Shown here: positions 20,945 through 32,842 of the stretch, in pieces | Layout of the letters: the number at the start of each line of letters is the position of its first letter | How positions within the stretch are numbered: the stretch's first letter is position 1 | Assembly: GCF_030272615.1 (NCBI RefSeq) | Contig: NC_081414.1 | Coordinates: 819,726,396-819,790,395 of the forward strand | From: Cryptomeria japonica | Lineage: Eukaryota > Streptophyta > Pinopsida > Cupressales > Cupressaceae | Direction of reading: 5' to 3' | DNA: 64,000 nt | Notes under the pieces: generated by a model | The model's database searches: none | The model's input: only the letters and a program-made list of their open reading frames with translations | What the model was told of the DNA's origin: nothing | Translations under genes and position numbers: made by a program

Positions 20945-21170
20945 TTTCCAAAAATGATTTTTTTTTAAATAGAAAATTTCCAAAATTAGGGACTTTCCAA
21001 AATGGAAACTTTCCAAAAATAAAAATTTTCTATAATTGTAAACTTTTTGAAAATAGAACATTTCAAAAATAAGAATTTTTTTAAAATGGAAATTTTCTAA
21101 AAATAGAAAGTTCCAAAAAATGAAAGTTTCTGATTCTTTTTTTGAAAATGGTGAATTTTTTAAAAGGGAA
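20945..21170. repeat. Degenerate TTTCCAAAAATAGAAA-type simple repeat
   Basis: About ten loose copies of a 20-25 bp unit built from TTTCCAAAA and AAAATGGAAA alternate along 225 bp in C0 internal DNA. The minus-strand open frame here (20927-21247) simply reads the repeat as FLFLE/FHF-type peptides and is not a gene. Confidence 0.8.
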
Positions 21171-21259
21171 AGCAACCTCCATTTGAGCCCAGTGTGCATA
21201 GAAAAATCACTCAAGGTTGGATCCCTCAAGAATATATATAGCAACATAACATATTTGAA

Positions 21260-21271
21260 GCTCTAATATTA
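21260..21271 (-). promoter_or_regulatory. C0 degenerate initiator-Met primer binding site
   Basis: Plus strand GCTCTAATATTA matches GCTCTGATACCA (complement of the copia TGGTATCAGAGC site) at 9 of 12 positions. It abuts the LTR start at 21272, the position expected for a minus-strand element. Confidence 0.7.
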
Positions 21272-21649
21272 TGTAGAAGTTGATGATACAATCATAGGAG
21301 CTAAGAATAATTTGCAAGAAAACCACCTATCACACAAAAGAGACCAAGTAAATATAATATGCTCCATGACAACCCAAGTGATTTTTTTTGTATTATTGCA
21401 CACATAATTGATTGGAGATGCAATGAATGAGCGACCTGCTTTATAGAAGGCAAGACATGCCCTAATCCTAAAATTAGGAGAACTAAAGAAAAAACAAAGT
21501 AGGAGCTAAATTAAGCCCAACTATAGCTTGAACTAAAGCTAGAAAAACATAACTATAGATAAGAAAATGCCTAAGTTTAGCTCAAGTGAAAAAGAAATTA
21601 AAGGATCTAATTAATAAATAGTTAAATAAATGTCCTAATTATTCCAACA
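21272..21649 (-). repeat. C0 5' LTR (378 bp)
   Basis: On the minus strand it starts TGTTGGAATAATTAGGAC and ends TTCTACA. The start is typical of plant copia LTRs. It pairs with 11666-12038; see that entry for shared tracts. The right flank TATTC matches the left flank TATTT at four of five bases. Confidence 0.88.
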
Positions 21650-22049
21650 TATTCTATGATCAATTACAAATGTCAAAACAAAGTATGACTAATACTATGA
21701 GAAATATAATATGATCAAATTAGTTGTTATCACAAATGGTATTTATTTGAATCCTAAGTTTATTATATATTAGATCAATTGTACTTTCCAATAAGCTTGA
21801 TTTATCTTATCATATTTATACTAGATATTACATCTAGATTTTTAAAGAATGGAATTAGAAAATAACAAATGTAAATTAAAATTATAAGTAATTATGGTTT
21901 TTATCATCTTGGATTAAGAATTGCATTTATTGATTATTTTGTTATTAATTGTTTTGGTGATCCTATTGAATTTATTTTATCTCAACCCATGTCTACAAAA
22001 TAAATGGTGCAGATGCTATCTTATAGAAAAACTAATAATTAACAAGCAC

Positions 22050-22230
22050 TGCAAGAATTGGGTATAGCACCCCCTATAAACTGCATTGTGTCGGACAAAC
22101 TTTTTAACGTGATCAGTGGCATTGGCATGACACATCCTTGGGTACCATTGGGGATGGGGGAGACTAGACCTCATGACCACATGCTTCACCACTGAAAGCT
22201 TTCGCCAAGCAAGCTAGGCCCCCAGGCCCA
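22050..22230 (-). mobile_element. Possible tRNA-derived SINE
   Basis: The minus strand reads GGGCCTGGGGGCCTAGCTTG, then CTTGGCGAAAGCTTTCAGTGGTGAAGC. AGCTTTCAGTGG resembles a tRNA box A, and AGGTCTAGTCTCC, 17 nt on, resembles a decayed box B (GGTTCGANTCC). The spacing is shorter than in a normal tRNA and no target duplication is visible. It could be a different GC-rich repeat. Confidence 0.3.
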
Positions 22231-22639
22231 ACATTCAGGTATTTTAAAGAGTTATAATTGTAGAAATATTTTTTTGTAGTTGTACAAAAATATGATTTGG
22301 AGGCTAGTCCAACTATGATGGGAGGCCTATTTCCTATTATGAATGTCTTTCAATTAGTTGAGGTGAAATTCATTTTTAATTCTTTTAATTGTGGAATGCA
22401 AAATAACTATGCATGTGTGGTTCTGATTTTTTTAGACACATTGAGTTCTTGGGTGAAGAGAAGTTTGTCTAGGGTAAGAGTTGTGTAAATGCTCTCCTCT
22501 TCCTCCTTAATATGGGCCCACTTAATGCAACCATAAGAGACATGGTGAATAGAGCTCATGAACATGGTGGGGATTAAGATGTAGTTATACTAGATTGATA
22601 ACTATTATAAGCCCATGGTTCTTTCTTTATACTGGGCAT

Positions 22640-22810
22640 AGATGTATCTTCAAATTTGTTTTGTAACCATCCTATTTATATTTTTATAGTTTGGATACTT
22701 TGGCTTGCCACCCTTGGTAGGGGTGTTTAGTTGCATTTTCATCTTATATGCAAAGATTTTGATTGTATTAATATGTTATAGGTGGTTACCACCTTTTTGT
22801 TTAAAAAAAT
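22640..22810 (+). mobile_element. Possible LINE 3' end
   Basis: The plus strand resembles plant L1 3' UTRs: T-rich sequence with TGGTAGGGGTGTTTAG, then GGTGGTTACCACCTTTTTGT and a short A run TTTAAAAAAAT. No endonuclease or reverse transcriptase remains upstream. The call rests on composition and the terminal A run only. Confidence 0.25.
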
Positions 22811-24428
22811 ATGTTAATGATATATTTTTAAAAAAGTTATTTATTTTAGAATTTTCTTGGATATACACCAATTCAATAATTATCTCTTTAATCATCAATT
22901 AAAAATTGACACTCCTAAATATATATTTGATTGTTCTCTTAGAACAATTATAATTACAAATAAATTTTATTCAAAAAGAAAGAAAAAATCACAAGTTAAT
23001 GTTATTTAGATGGATTAACCATTATAAACTATATAGTATTTATACTTTAGAATTTAAATCATCCTTAAGAGTCAATAGCTATCGTTCAATACAAATTGGA
23101 GGTTCTGGTAACTATAGAGGGTACCGATTAATTGTCAATTGATGGATATTTTTAAAAGAGTGAATATATTTGTATTGTCAATGAAAATTTCTTTAAAATA
23201 TAAAATTCCAAAAGAGCATATAGCGAAGTGAGACATAATTTGTTTTTGTCTCTAATAAAAAGTATTTAAATGAAAAACGGTGAACTAATGGGGCCTAAGC
23301 TAAACAAACTAAATAAAATGCCTCATATTTTAAGAATGGTGTTTTTTTTGGTGGTTGGATATGTTAACATAGAAATCTAGGAGAGTTGATGAAATTGAAG
23401 TGAGTATGCCATACCTTTACAATTAGTTGAACTTCCTATGGCTAGAAATGTTGCTATAGAAAGATATCAAAATTGATTTGAACAATAGATAATTTGTCAA
23501 TATTTGAAAGCTAAATTCATTTTTAAAAGCTAAAATCATTGTTATAGAACTTGTAAACTCAATTTGCATCGTAAAAACACCACCTACTTGATCAAATTGT
23601 ATTCTAGTTTATTATATTTTTTTAAAGAGAAAATCTATGAGAAATCTTGCAACCAACACCCTCTAGCTTACACTTTGTGATGGCTACCAATGGTTAGCCA
23701 CTAGAACACCTTCATTCTAAACACTAGTGATTGATGTTTTGTAATGTATGTTGGATACCAATGGTATTTCATAGCCATTGAAAATGAATTTTTCCTCAAG
23801 TTATTATATTGACTTCTTGAGTTCTCAAAGTGCAATGATTTAATGGCTCTCATTAGACTTGGAAAATTTCTATACCTAGCTGACAATTAGGAAAGCACAC
23901 CAAACCAAGATAATACTAAAGAAGCTAACTCTCACACACATTACCTATGTTAAATGACATCATGAAAAAACAATGTTGTGCAACTTTTTGTAATGAAAAA
24001 TAGCTGAAACCTTTAATGTAGCATACTATTTGTATGCCTTGTAATGAAAAACAAAACTAGGAAAAGAAATCTAGACCTTTGGAGACCACAAGTGATAATG
24101 TCAACTTGTGTAATTTTTTTGCATACAAAATAATTGAATCAAATTTTTAGATAGAGAATTCTTCAAGTTGCACTTACATAAACCTTATACTTTAAGTATA
24201 GGCTTGCCAAACACAATCATGCCTAAAAATGTTTCTTCTTAAAAGATTTTGAATCATTGCAAACTGATGCAAAAAGAAGAATTGCTATCTCTATTTGTGG
24301 TTTCAAAAAACAATTTAATATTATCAAATGTATATTGGTTGCTAATTGTACCATTGAGTCCTAACCAAGCAACTAACCATGGGAGATGATGTATCCATCT
24401 TGAAAACCAAGTTGTTGTCTGGTGACAT

Positions 24429-24554
24429 TTGGTCTTTAAAGTACAAGAGTCAATATAATGACACAAAATTGTGGTCTTTAAAGTACAAGAGTCAATATAA
24501 TGACACAAAATTGTGGTCTTTAAAATACAAGAGTCAATATAATGACACAAAATT
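24429..24554. repeat. 42-bp tandem repeat, three copies
   Basis: Units 24429-24470, 24471-24512 and 24513-24554 read GTGGTCTTTAAAGTACAAGA, then GTCAATATAATGACACAAAATT. They differ at only two positions: the first two bases of copy 1 and one G-to-A in copy 3. The length is divisible by three, so the minus-strand frame 24550-24254 repeats a 14-residue peptide. No other sign of coding is present. Confidence 0.95.
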
Positions 24555-27283
24555 GTGAAGAAATATGCTATATAGTGTACAAGGCTTGTGAAGAAGAATG
24601 TAATAAGTTTAACATATGAAGATGATCCGATCTCTACTATTCACATTATGTGAAAATAACTTTGACAATTGTTATATTTATAACATCAACAAAAAGTGAT
24701 ATCCATTCAATACTAAGTAATTTTGTTGAAAAAATTGTCACAAAAAGGCAACTAACGAGCCCCTCCTCACCCCCTTAGAATAGTAGGGCTAGCAACTATA
24801 ATTGCAAGTTGATCAATTTGGTTGGGGTATTGTTATTTATTGCTTGCTCTATAATTCTATAGGGGGGAGGTAGTATATGACCTTTCCAAAAATTAAATCG
24901 ATTCTATAGATAGAAAAAATTGGTGACTTTGTTATTCTAACAGGTTAGCTAATTAGGAGGGATTTTAATAAAGGAGAACCCAACTAGATTGAACTCCCTC
25001 ACTTAGCTTGGACTGCTATTTTTTTAAAATCACCAACTAAACATAAATACGAAGAAAGAAAGATAGATCTAACACTAGATATTACAATAATTTCATATAT
25101 GAAAACAGCCATAGATGAAACCACATAACCAATGCTTTCATTCAAACACATAACACCAGAATTGTTTTAGAATGAATTGAAACACAATGATGATCCACTT
25201 CCTATACATTCCCCCAAAACAACTCCCTGAAACCAAGGCAAGTGACTTCTCTCAAGATTCTGCACAAGTACTTCAGCTTCCTATACATGGTAAATGATGT
25301 AATGATTACAAAAAAGATCTATCAACATTGCAATTGCAAATGGAATAAAGATCTTCCACCTGTTCAATTTTTTTTTAGGCTTTGTTTGTCTTTGCCCAAT
25401 AGGCCTATAAACTTGTTGTACAGACCAATGTAATTCCATGGAATCTACTATATAATAATTAGATAAACAGTAGCCTAGAAATGTAGAAGAAACTAAGGAT
25501 ATAAAGTGGACGATGTACAGGGAATATTTGAAGTGGGTGTCATGGCCGATGTACAAGGAATATTTTACAGAGTCAGTAAACCCCCAAGAGATTCTGAAAC
25601 ACCCCATCCAAGTCAGGCAAATTATTATATGCAATACAAAATGTGTATGGAATTCAGCTTTACGCCCACCAGTTAAATTTTCCTGAAATCTCTTAAAGAT
25701 TTCTCAACAAATCCAATTTTTTAATATCTTCCAATCAATGCTGTCTATGTGGAAGCACATAAATTATTTGACAGTATGTTGGAAAATGTGAACTTATCTT
25801 GAGGAATTCAAGGACAAAAGCTTAGAACAGGAATAGAAATCAACGACATTCATGATAAAGTGCTCTCAATCACCACTCTGAACAATCGATGGATTTGATT
25901 TCAGTCTTATCCTAACCAGTTCTGATTCAGATTGCTGATATCGTAGATTATAAAAGATCATCATCCTTTTTTTTTTTTTTTTTCAATTTTTCAAATCATA
26001 TAATTTTGTTCGTTATTTCTTATTATTTATATTTTTGAAAGGATATTGCTTGACTTTCATTGGGGATCACGATTTTCTTATTATCTAAGAAGAACGTCAT
26101 ATATTTAATTTCTTCCATTATGAAAGGTTTTATCATTTTGGGATTCACTTGTCAAATAAGGTATGTTGCAAAGAAAGAAATAAGTCTCTATATGCATGCA
26201 TTGTATCATGAGAATTGGCTAGTAAATTCTTATAAATGAATTTCATCTTCAACTCTTATAGCCCTTTTATCATCCAAATTGTTTTTTTGATCTATCTTAT
26301 TGTTAAAAGATTATTATTTTTATTTTCTTGTTCCCTTTTTTAGTCATTTTTCTTTCCATTTTTGTAGCCAAACATTTCATTTATCTTAACTAGGGAATTG
26401 ATTTTGTTCATTAGATTAAATTACGTGGCTCTTTATTCCTTTGATAGAGCATTCTTAGATATTGCTTCCTCCACTTGCTTGAGGTTATCTTCCACTCTTG
26501 TTTTCTTTCTAAATACATCTCCCACTATATTTTTATTCAATTATCTAATCTTAACGTTGACAATCGATCCTAAAAACTTTGCATCAATATACTCCATCGA
26601 TCCCACTTCCCAATTTAAGATCAAAATTTTAGAGAAAGGGTGTATGGATTATGAGCTACACAACACATTCTTTGTAATCCTACGAGAAACCCCAACACCA
26701 TATCAAGAAAGCTCCTAGATTCATCCAGTGTGGTGTAACTAATTTAAGTCAACATGATTTTCTTGTGGATGATATCCTTGATTATGAAATCAACTCTTGG
26801 TTATATAGATATGATAAGTATGCACCATTTTTTATTGAGAAAAAATACCTATAGTTACTTCTAATATGTAAGAACATGAGATACAAGGATAAAAGATGGG
26901 GATGCCACAAGAAATGAATCATTAAATCTCTCACTATCAAGGTTAACTGCTATACATTTGGTTTAGGATACACGATGTTAATTGAGTCTATGATACCAAC
27001 AAAACCTCTAACATTGAAGGATATTTTGTTGTTGTTAATCTTGTTAAAGGATAAGACTTTGAAGACTCCATTAATTTTGTTTTTATTTTTCATGAAATAA
27101 AAAATTGTACCATCGCTTCCATTAATGAACCTCATGTTTACACTATTAATCTCTTCACCCAATCATATATTTACCTCCACCTTATCTATACATAAGTTAT
27201 TTATTGGGAACAACAAGAGTCTTTTTCTTTAGACACATTAAATAATAATACTTTTTTCATGGGATTCCATGATGACATCCTAG

Positions 27284-28538
27284 TGCAGTGTAGTAAATTG
27301 TATACCTTTAAGATTTCACTCTCACTTTGGATTTCAATTTAGTGGTTATGCTTGGTTCATGTCTAATTGTGCTTAGTTTTGAGACCGTTTTTGTAAATCA
27401 GGTGCAATCCCCTTCACAAGACCTCTATTTTGGCCTAAATTACTTGGACTAGGGTGCCTAGTGCCTTGTCCAAGTTGTTTGGCCTCAAATTTTGAATTAC
27501 AATGGTCAACTTTGTAAGTAGTAGGAAATTGCTCCTTGATGTCGAACTTCCTTGGAAATTAAATTTGAAAAGTTGTAAGTTGCATGTATATACAACTCCC
27601 TATCTCATTTGATCTCTAACCACAATGATAAAGTCTCCATGAGCATTCATTCTAACAATTGAGCACAAGTTTGCAATCAATGAGTCAAGCATTCAAGTCT
27701 ACATCTTTGTTTCATCATTGATGATCAAGCTTTATGTGTTCCTTCATAATGAAGGCATGCATTAACACCATTCAAGCAACATCAAGCCTTATGTTAGACT
27801 TCAAACCAGAGTTTCATATCAAAGGTAACAAATTTATCATTTCCATTAAGGTTTTAACCTCTATCCTTTCTCAAGATAAGCTCTCTTTTTTATCAAACAT
27901 TTTTGTAGTAGAGGTGGAAACACCGACATCGGATTTGACTTAGGAAAGCCCCTATATTACACAACATTTTTCCCCATTTTCATGTGTGTAGATTTAGTTC
28001 CAACCATAGAGAGTGCTAGAGGTGCGTAGGGAAGACAACATTAGATGATCTTAGACTTTGAATAGGTAGAAAACCCTAGAGTAGGTGCCCTCCAACTGTA
28101 TCCAACACTTTTTGACTAATAATTGGATAGAAAAATCTACAAAACTTGTTGATCTAGAATATGGGACTTACTATTTACCGAGACACACAAACTGGGGCCT
28201 CCAACAATCATGTCTAGCATTTTTTGCTCCAGATTATAGCTATAGGTTCTTTTATATCTCCTCTTTCTAAAGTTTGCACTAATGTGTTGATTTTCAATTT
28301 TGTATATTACTATTTATGTTGAAAGTTATCAATTTCCTATCATTCAACCTATTTCATTCACACACACTTCACAATCTCAATCTCATTATAATGCAAAAAG
28401 GAACATAAACCCACAATGTTCAACTCTCCTATTAGGACTGTAGTTGAACTTATTTTATGTTCTGAATGATATGCACCAATGGAGATTTGAGATCTTAGTT
28501 TGCATTCCTAGTCTAAGTTACCAATTCTCACCATATCA
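27284..28538 (+). repeat. G2b 5' LTR (1255 bp)
   Basis: It starts TGCAGTGTAGTAAATTG (TG then CA-ended) and ends CACCATATCA, directly before TTTTGGTGAACTTG, the primer site also found in G2a. It aligns along its length with 44576-45725, with several indels that account for the 105-bp length difference. Confidence 0.85.
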
Positions 28539-28554
28539 TTTTGGTGAACTTGTC
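28539..28554 (+). promoter_or_regulatory. G2b primer binding site
   Basis: TTTTGGTGAACTTGTC follows the LTR end; the site is TGGTGAACTTG, shared with G2a. The tRNA is not identified. Confidence 0.6.
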
Positions 28555-29439
28555 TTATGCTTGCATTACTTCTGTTTTTACTTTTAGATCTAATTTATTT
28601 GCATTAAATTTTAGATTTAGATATAATGATTTATTTTATTTTATTTTTGCTTATGTTATTGCATCCATTAATTTATCACAATATTGCTATTTCATATTGT
28701 TTAATTCAGTAATTAATTGATCATAATATTTCTATTTTAACATAGTTTAAGTAATTGGTTAATCAATTACATTATTTCTATCATTTCATATCATTTAATT
28801 AATTGCAGCATTATCATTTACATTTGCAATAAATTTTGTGATATAAATAAAGGTATTAAAAAATAAACCAATCTCCCTATCTTTGCCTCTAATTTTCATT
28901 TATTGCATTCTAGAAACAAGTGTGTGTTTTTAGAGCTTATGCTTGTTTATGAGTTTCATAACCTGTTGTTCTAAATCTAAGAATCCTGTGAATTGAATTG
29001 CCATTGATGTCAAAGCATTGATGTGTGACATATATCCTTTAATATATGATTGGAAAAAGAAGATGCATCAATATTTTTTTCTTTATGATTGAACCCCCTC
29101 CTATGGTTGACCTAGTTAAAAGCAACAAAATAATAAATAAAATAAAATAAAAATATTGGATGCCCCTTTAAGATCCAACCTAAATTAAAGGGTATTAACA
29201 TTATTTTTGAAGTCCCCTAAAATAGGGTGGACCCCCCTAGAGCCTAGCGCTCACCTTGTACAAGGGTTTTTGAGTTTTAAAAAATAATAATGAATATATC
29301 CTTAGTTGGCCAACCTGCATGAGGAAGGGTGTGCCACTTAATAAAGAGGTGTATTGGAAAAGATATGTTGGTTTGGAAAAGGTGTATGTCAGAGGTATTT
29401 AAAGACTCTTTAAATAAAGAGGTGGAAATCCAACTTTTC

Positions 29440-30560
29440 ACAAGATAATTCACCTATCTATGCCACCATAAATCAATTGTTGCCACATGTGTCATCATTA
29501 CAACAACAATTGGCCAACATAACCCAATCCTAATCAACTCTCCTATCAGATTGCACAAGTAGCCCACTTTCAATTTTCATTCTTAAGATTCCCACCGCAC
29601 AACACATAGAAATACCTCACTTTTAAAAACACAATGGGAAAGTTGATCCTAATAATCATGTGTCTGCAATTACCACCTTCTGTAGCAATTTATTTTTTGA
29701 GGATGTCATTCTTACAAAACCTTTCCCTAAATCCTCTAGAGAAACTACCATGGATTGGTTTTACTCTTTGCGTGATAATTCAAATAACAATTTTCAACAA
29801 TTGTTAAATCAATTCTTGCAACAATTTTGAAACAATATTGGGCCACAAGTTAGATTACCTAATTGGGTGCATTATACAAGGCATGAAAGAAAAAGTGATT
29901 AATTTTATTGGTAGATATCAAAATTTGCATTCACAAATTTCTTGTTCTCTTTCTAATGTTGATGTTCAAAGAATTTTAATTGATAATTTACAACTGCATA
30001 TTAGAGATAAGATCTTGTTTATGAAACATTCTTCCTTCACACACTTGTGCACCATACCTTGTGATTATCAACTTTCAGTTAGTCAAGATGAAGGTTCTCC
30101 ATCTATGAATCCAGTTGAAAATTTTGAAGAGGCTCATCAAACTTACCAAGGCTTTAAGAAACAAAACAAAACTTCATTAAGATAAATGCCCATTCCTCTA
30201 ATAATATTGAAACTGAAGTAGTAGCTATAACACCTTCTATGGTAGCTCACTTTTCTTCTAAAACAAAGAATCATAATTTTACATATCTTTCAAAGACCTT
30301 ACATTCCATTATGCTTCAATTGTTAAACAACAATTTGATTAAGCTCCCCCCCCATCTCATATATACTTCAAAACCTTTTCCTCCTTCGTTTAACCCGAAG
30401 GCCTTTTTTCAATATCATCATACTCCTAGACATGATAGCGAGAGATGTATGCATCTTAGAAATGAAATTCAAGACCTCATTGGATCTAATATAATTCAGG
30501 TGGATAGTGTGAATGATAAAGGCAATAAATCCATAACACCACCTAGTCAAAACTTGTAAA
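29440..30560 (+). pseudogene. G2b Gag
   Basis: Broken plus-strand frames encode the same Gag as G2a: INQLLPHVSSLQQQLANITQS near 29460, then TTMDWFYSLRDNSNNNFQQL (29750) and NNIGPQV. The open stretch 29838-30185 has MKEKVINFIGRYQNLHSQIS and LIDNLQLHIRDKI. Further on, 30239-30559 has FQYHHTPRHDSERCMHLRNE and IQDLIGSNIIQVDSVNDKGN. The knuckle keeps H, H and C, but the first Cys is replaced by Gln. Many stops and at least one frameshift make this a dead copy. The leader 28555-29440 has no gene. Confidence 0.78.
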
Positions 30561-30739
30561 TCTCTACCATTCCTTTGCCTTCCCATTTCACAAATGTTGT
30601 TGAGCTTTGTTATGATGGTTATATAAAAATTGATTTCAAAACCAACCAAGCCAACGATACAACCTTTTCCTAAGGAAGAGAAACCTAAGCCTAAGTGTGA
30701 ACCTAATATCACCTTTACCTAATCTGATATCCTAAAGAA

Positions 30740-31157
30740 TGCACCTAATAGCCCTAATAGTGTTCTTTGTGATCTTGCAGGGCTTATCCAACCACATAAA
30801 CTCATCATGCATTTGGCTCAACACGTACTAGAGCCATTTGGGTTCATCAAACATCGGGAATCTTACGAACTGCACAAAACCCTTATTCTCTAGTACCTGA
30901 AATTTTGGTTTAAGTATCAAAATCCCATCAGACAACTGGTTGTTGTAGAGATTTAACAAGTTAGAGCTTCCCAATTCCTCGATAGGGCAATGAGTGAAAA
31001 CCCTAACATCCTCAATGTGCAACACATTGTAGGGGACCAATGAAAACACACTCTTCAGATCATTTTTCATGGAGATAAATGGATGGTTTTTGAAATTTGA
31101 CCGAGCCCTTTCAGTAATATCCACGACCAAAGGAGTACCAGTACCAGATGCATCCAT
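30740..31157 (-). pseudogene. C2 accessory frame resembling plant 'transposon protein' domain
   Basis: A minus-strand frame starts MDASGTGTPLVVDITERARS. It continues through KFQVLENKGFVQFVRFPMFD to a stop at 30828-30830, after which the frame goes on with LSQMHDEFMWLDKPCKITKNTI. The layout (VLENKGF...F, an aromatic helix, a W-x-D-K-P-x-K-I segment, then an Ile-rich helix) recalls the 'putative plant transposon protein' or plant-mobile-domain-like proteins carried by many plant elements. It is not a known copia Pol domain. I assign no activity. G3 carries a protein of the same general type downstream of integrase. Confidence 0.45.
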
Positions 31158-31582
31158 TTAGGAAGTTTCAAATTTCAAGCTGAAGGGTTTCACCGATAAT
31201 TACCTTTACCACCGGATTCGGTTTTCGCTTCAAAAATCGATTTAATGCTTGATTTCGCTTGGTAATCTTCTCTTAGATCTCTTCAAGCACTGTCGCCTCA
31301 AACACAAAGTGAGAAATGAAGTGATTAAGTCACCTTTTATCTTCCACATACCTAAATTTTCATTGTAATAAATGCACTTTTCCCTAATACTTTTGGATAC
31401 TCTGTATCTTCAAGAATTCCTTTCTGGATCTGTAAATCTGCTCATACTCTTTTGAAAATCCTTCAAAAGGGTTAGTCATCATCAAACTCAGCTTTTGCAA
31501 CCTGTTGGAATCAGGCACCGATCTCAAACAAGGGGTTTATAAGATCTTCATGAAAACTTCCCCCAAGGCCGGATGTCTTAGC

Positions 31583-32774
31583 TTAGTTACCGAATGTAGT
31601 TTTAGCACTGAAATCAGGTGTGGATCCACTTCCTTCTTGAGAATCACTCTTCTTAACCCTAGTCTTCTTCATCTGATATCTGATTTCTTCAAATTTTTCT
31701 TTTCCCTTTTCATCTACCTTCACATTCTTGTTCTTGTCTTCCAGACCTCTTCTATTCATGTTTGTACTTCTACAATATTTAGCAAAGTGACTGGATTTGT
31801 TGCAAGCATAGCAGATAACATTTCCTTGCATAGGCCTGAAGTTCAACTGATTTGCTCTTGATTTGCACTAATTAGAAACATTTCCACACCTACCACATGC
31901 ATAACATTTGACATTTCTTCTATTTTGAAAATTGTTCATCACACTTCTGCATTCAATTTCCTTATGACCATACTTATTGCATTTGAAACATTCACCAGAG
32001 AAAGATAGATTGTTTTGATTCATTCTATTTCTACATTGACTAGCCATATGACCAAATTTATTTCATAACAAAATATTTACCATTGAACTTATAAGCATTA
32101 GGTTTCTTTACTGGAGGCCTTCTAGAATTATTCTTCTAATGTGTTGATTTGGTATTGCTTTGACTAGAGCCAAAGCTTTCACCTTTCTCACATCCAAGTC
32201 CTTGCTTGTCATCTTCACTCTTCTAGCTTCCAAGCATTTCATCAAGCTTAGCTGAGCTAATCTTAAATTTCTCCTTGTACTCATTTGCAGTAGCAAGTTC
32301 ATCTCTAAGAATGACAATATGTATGTCAAGCTCTTGCTCATTATTCTTGGATTGCAGTAGTTCAAGCTTCAACTGATCATTTTCACAATTGAGTCTACAA
32401 CATTCATCAAATCTATCTTTCGGGGACTGATTAAGGCTCTCTTCATTCTTCTTTTTTGCTTCAATCTCCTTTGTCAACCTCATCACAATGGCTTCCATCT
32501 CATTAATCCAGATTGCATTATCTCTAGAAAGTTTCTCACACTCTTTTGTCTTCTCCTTCAAGGCTTGGTCATCTATGCATTGACTCTCTTTCTCCTTTAG
32601 CTTGTCAACAAGTTCCTTTCTCTTCTCTCTTAAGTTATTCAACTGATCTTTCAGTGATTGGATGAAGTTCTCAACATCTTTAAGATTTGCTTTCATCTGT
32701 AGGACCACGGCTTGGGCTTGATCAAGATCCTTAAGAGCAACAATAAGTTGTTGATGAATACTACCAGAATCCAT
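31583..32774 (-). pseudogene. C2 Gag C-terminal part: coiled coil and tandem zinc knuckles
   Basis: From MDSGSIHQQL (32774) the protein is a long Lys/Glu-rich coiled coil to about 32250 (LKDQLNNLREKRKELVDKLK and similar), then KISSAKLDEMLGSQKS, typical of the C-terminal half of copia Gag. Zinc knuckles follow: NKFGHMASQC near 32060 (first Cys pair lost), CFKCNKYGHKEIEC near 31980, a decayed CYACGRCGN near 31900, and CYACNKSSHFAKYC near 31815. Stops and a frameshift separate them. The N-terminal UBN2 half of Gag is missing: the coiled coil starts 55 bp from the primer site. Confidence 0.8.
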
Positions 32775-32828
32775 TGATTCACCTTCCCGGATCCTCCTCA
32801 AGTTGTTAGACTTCTTCCAAGAAACTAG

Positions 32829-32840
32829 GCTCTGATACCA
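32829..32840 (-). promoter_or_regulatory. C2 initiator-Met primer binding site
   Basis: The minus strand reads TGGTATCAGAGC, the exact copia site complementary to the 3' end of initiator tRNA-Met, two bases from the LTR end. Confidence 0.95.
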
Positions 32841-32842
32841 AT

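Larger units (their letters stand above)
11666..21649 (-). mobile_element. C0: short-LTR copia-type element lacking pol, host of a nest
   Basis: Two LTR copies in the same orientation (11666-12038 and 21272-21649) bracket the region. They are flanked by TATTT on the left and TATTC on the right, a 5-bp target duplication with one change. Next to the right LTR is a degenerate initiator-Met primer site. Next to the left LTR is a copia-like polypurine tract (minus strand AAGTGGCAG before TGTAGGAG). Removing the nested G2a (13838 to about 20711) leaves about 2.4 kb of internal DNA with only a gag-like frame. The element therefore lacks protease, integrase and reverse transcriptase and was non-autonomous when it inserted, or lost them earlier. 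Confidence 0.8.
21650..27283. other. 5.6 kb without a supported gene
   Basis: AT-rich DNA with stops in all frames. Within it I see a SINE-like segment (22050-22230), a possible LINE 3' end (22640-22810), a 42-bp tandem repeat (24429-24554) and an 18-T run near 25968-25985 that could be a retroposon tail. Open stretches such as 26398-26718 show no recognisable domain. Confidence 0.6.

Noticed and set aside
20927-21247. 106-codon frame of Phe/Leu/Lys repeats
   Set aside because: Reads the degenerate TTTCCAAAA simple repeat.
24254-24550. 98-codon frame with CHYIDSCTLKTTIL repeats
   Set aside because: Produced by the 42-bp tandem repeat; no other coding evidence.
26398-26718. 106-codon plus-strand frame
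   Set aside because: Hydrophobic low-complexity translation in AT-rich DNA with no family resemblance and no splice-site support.
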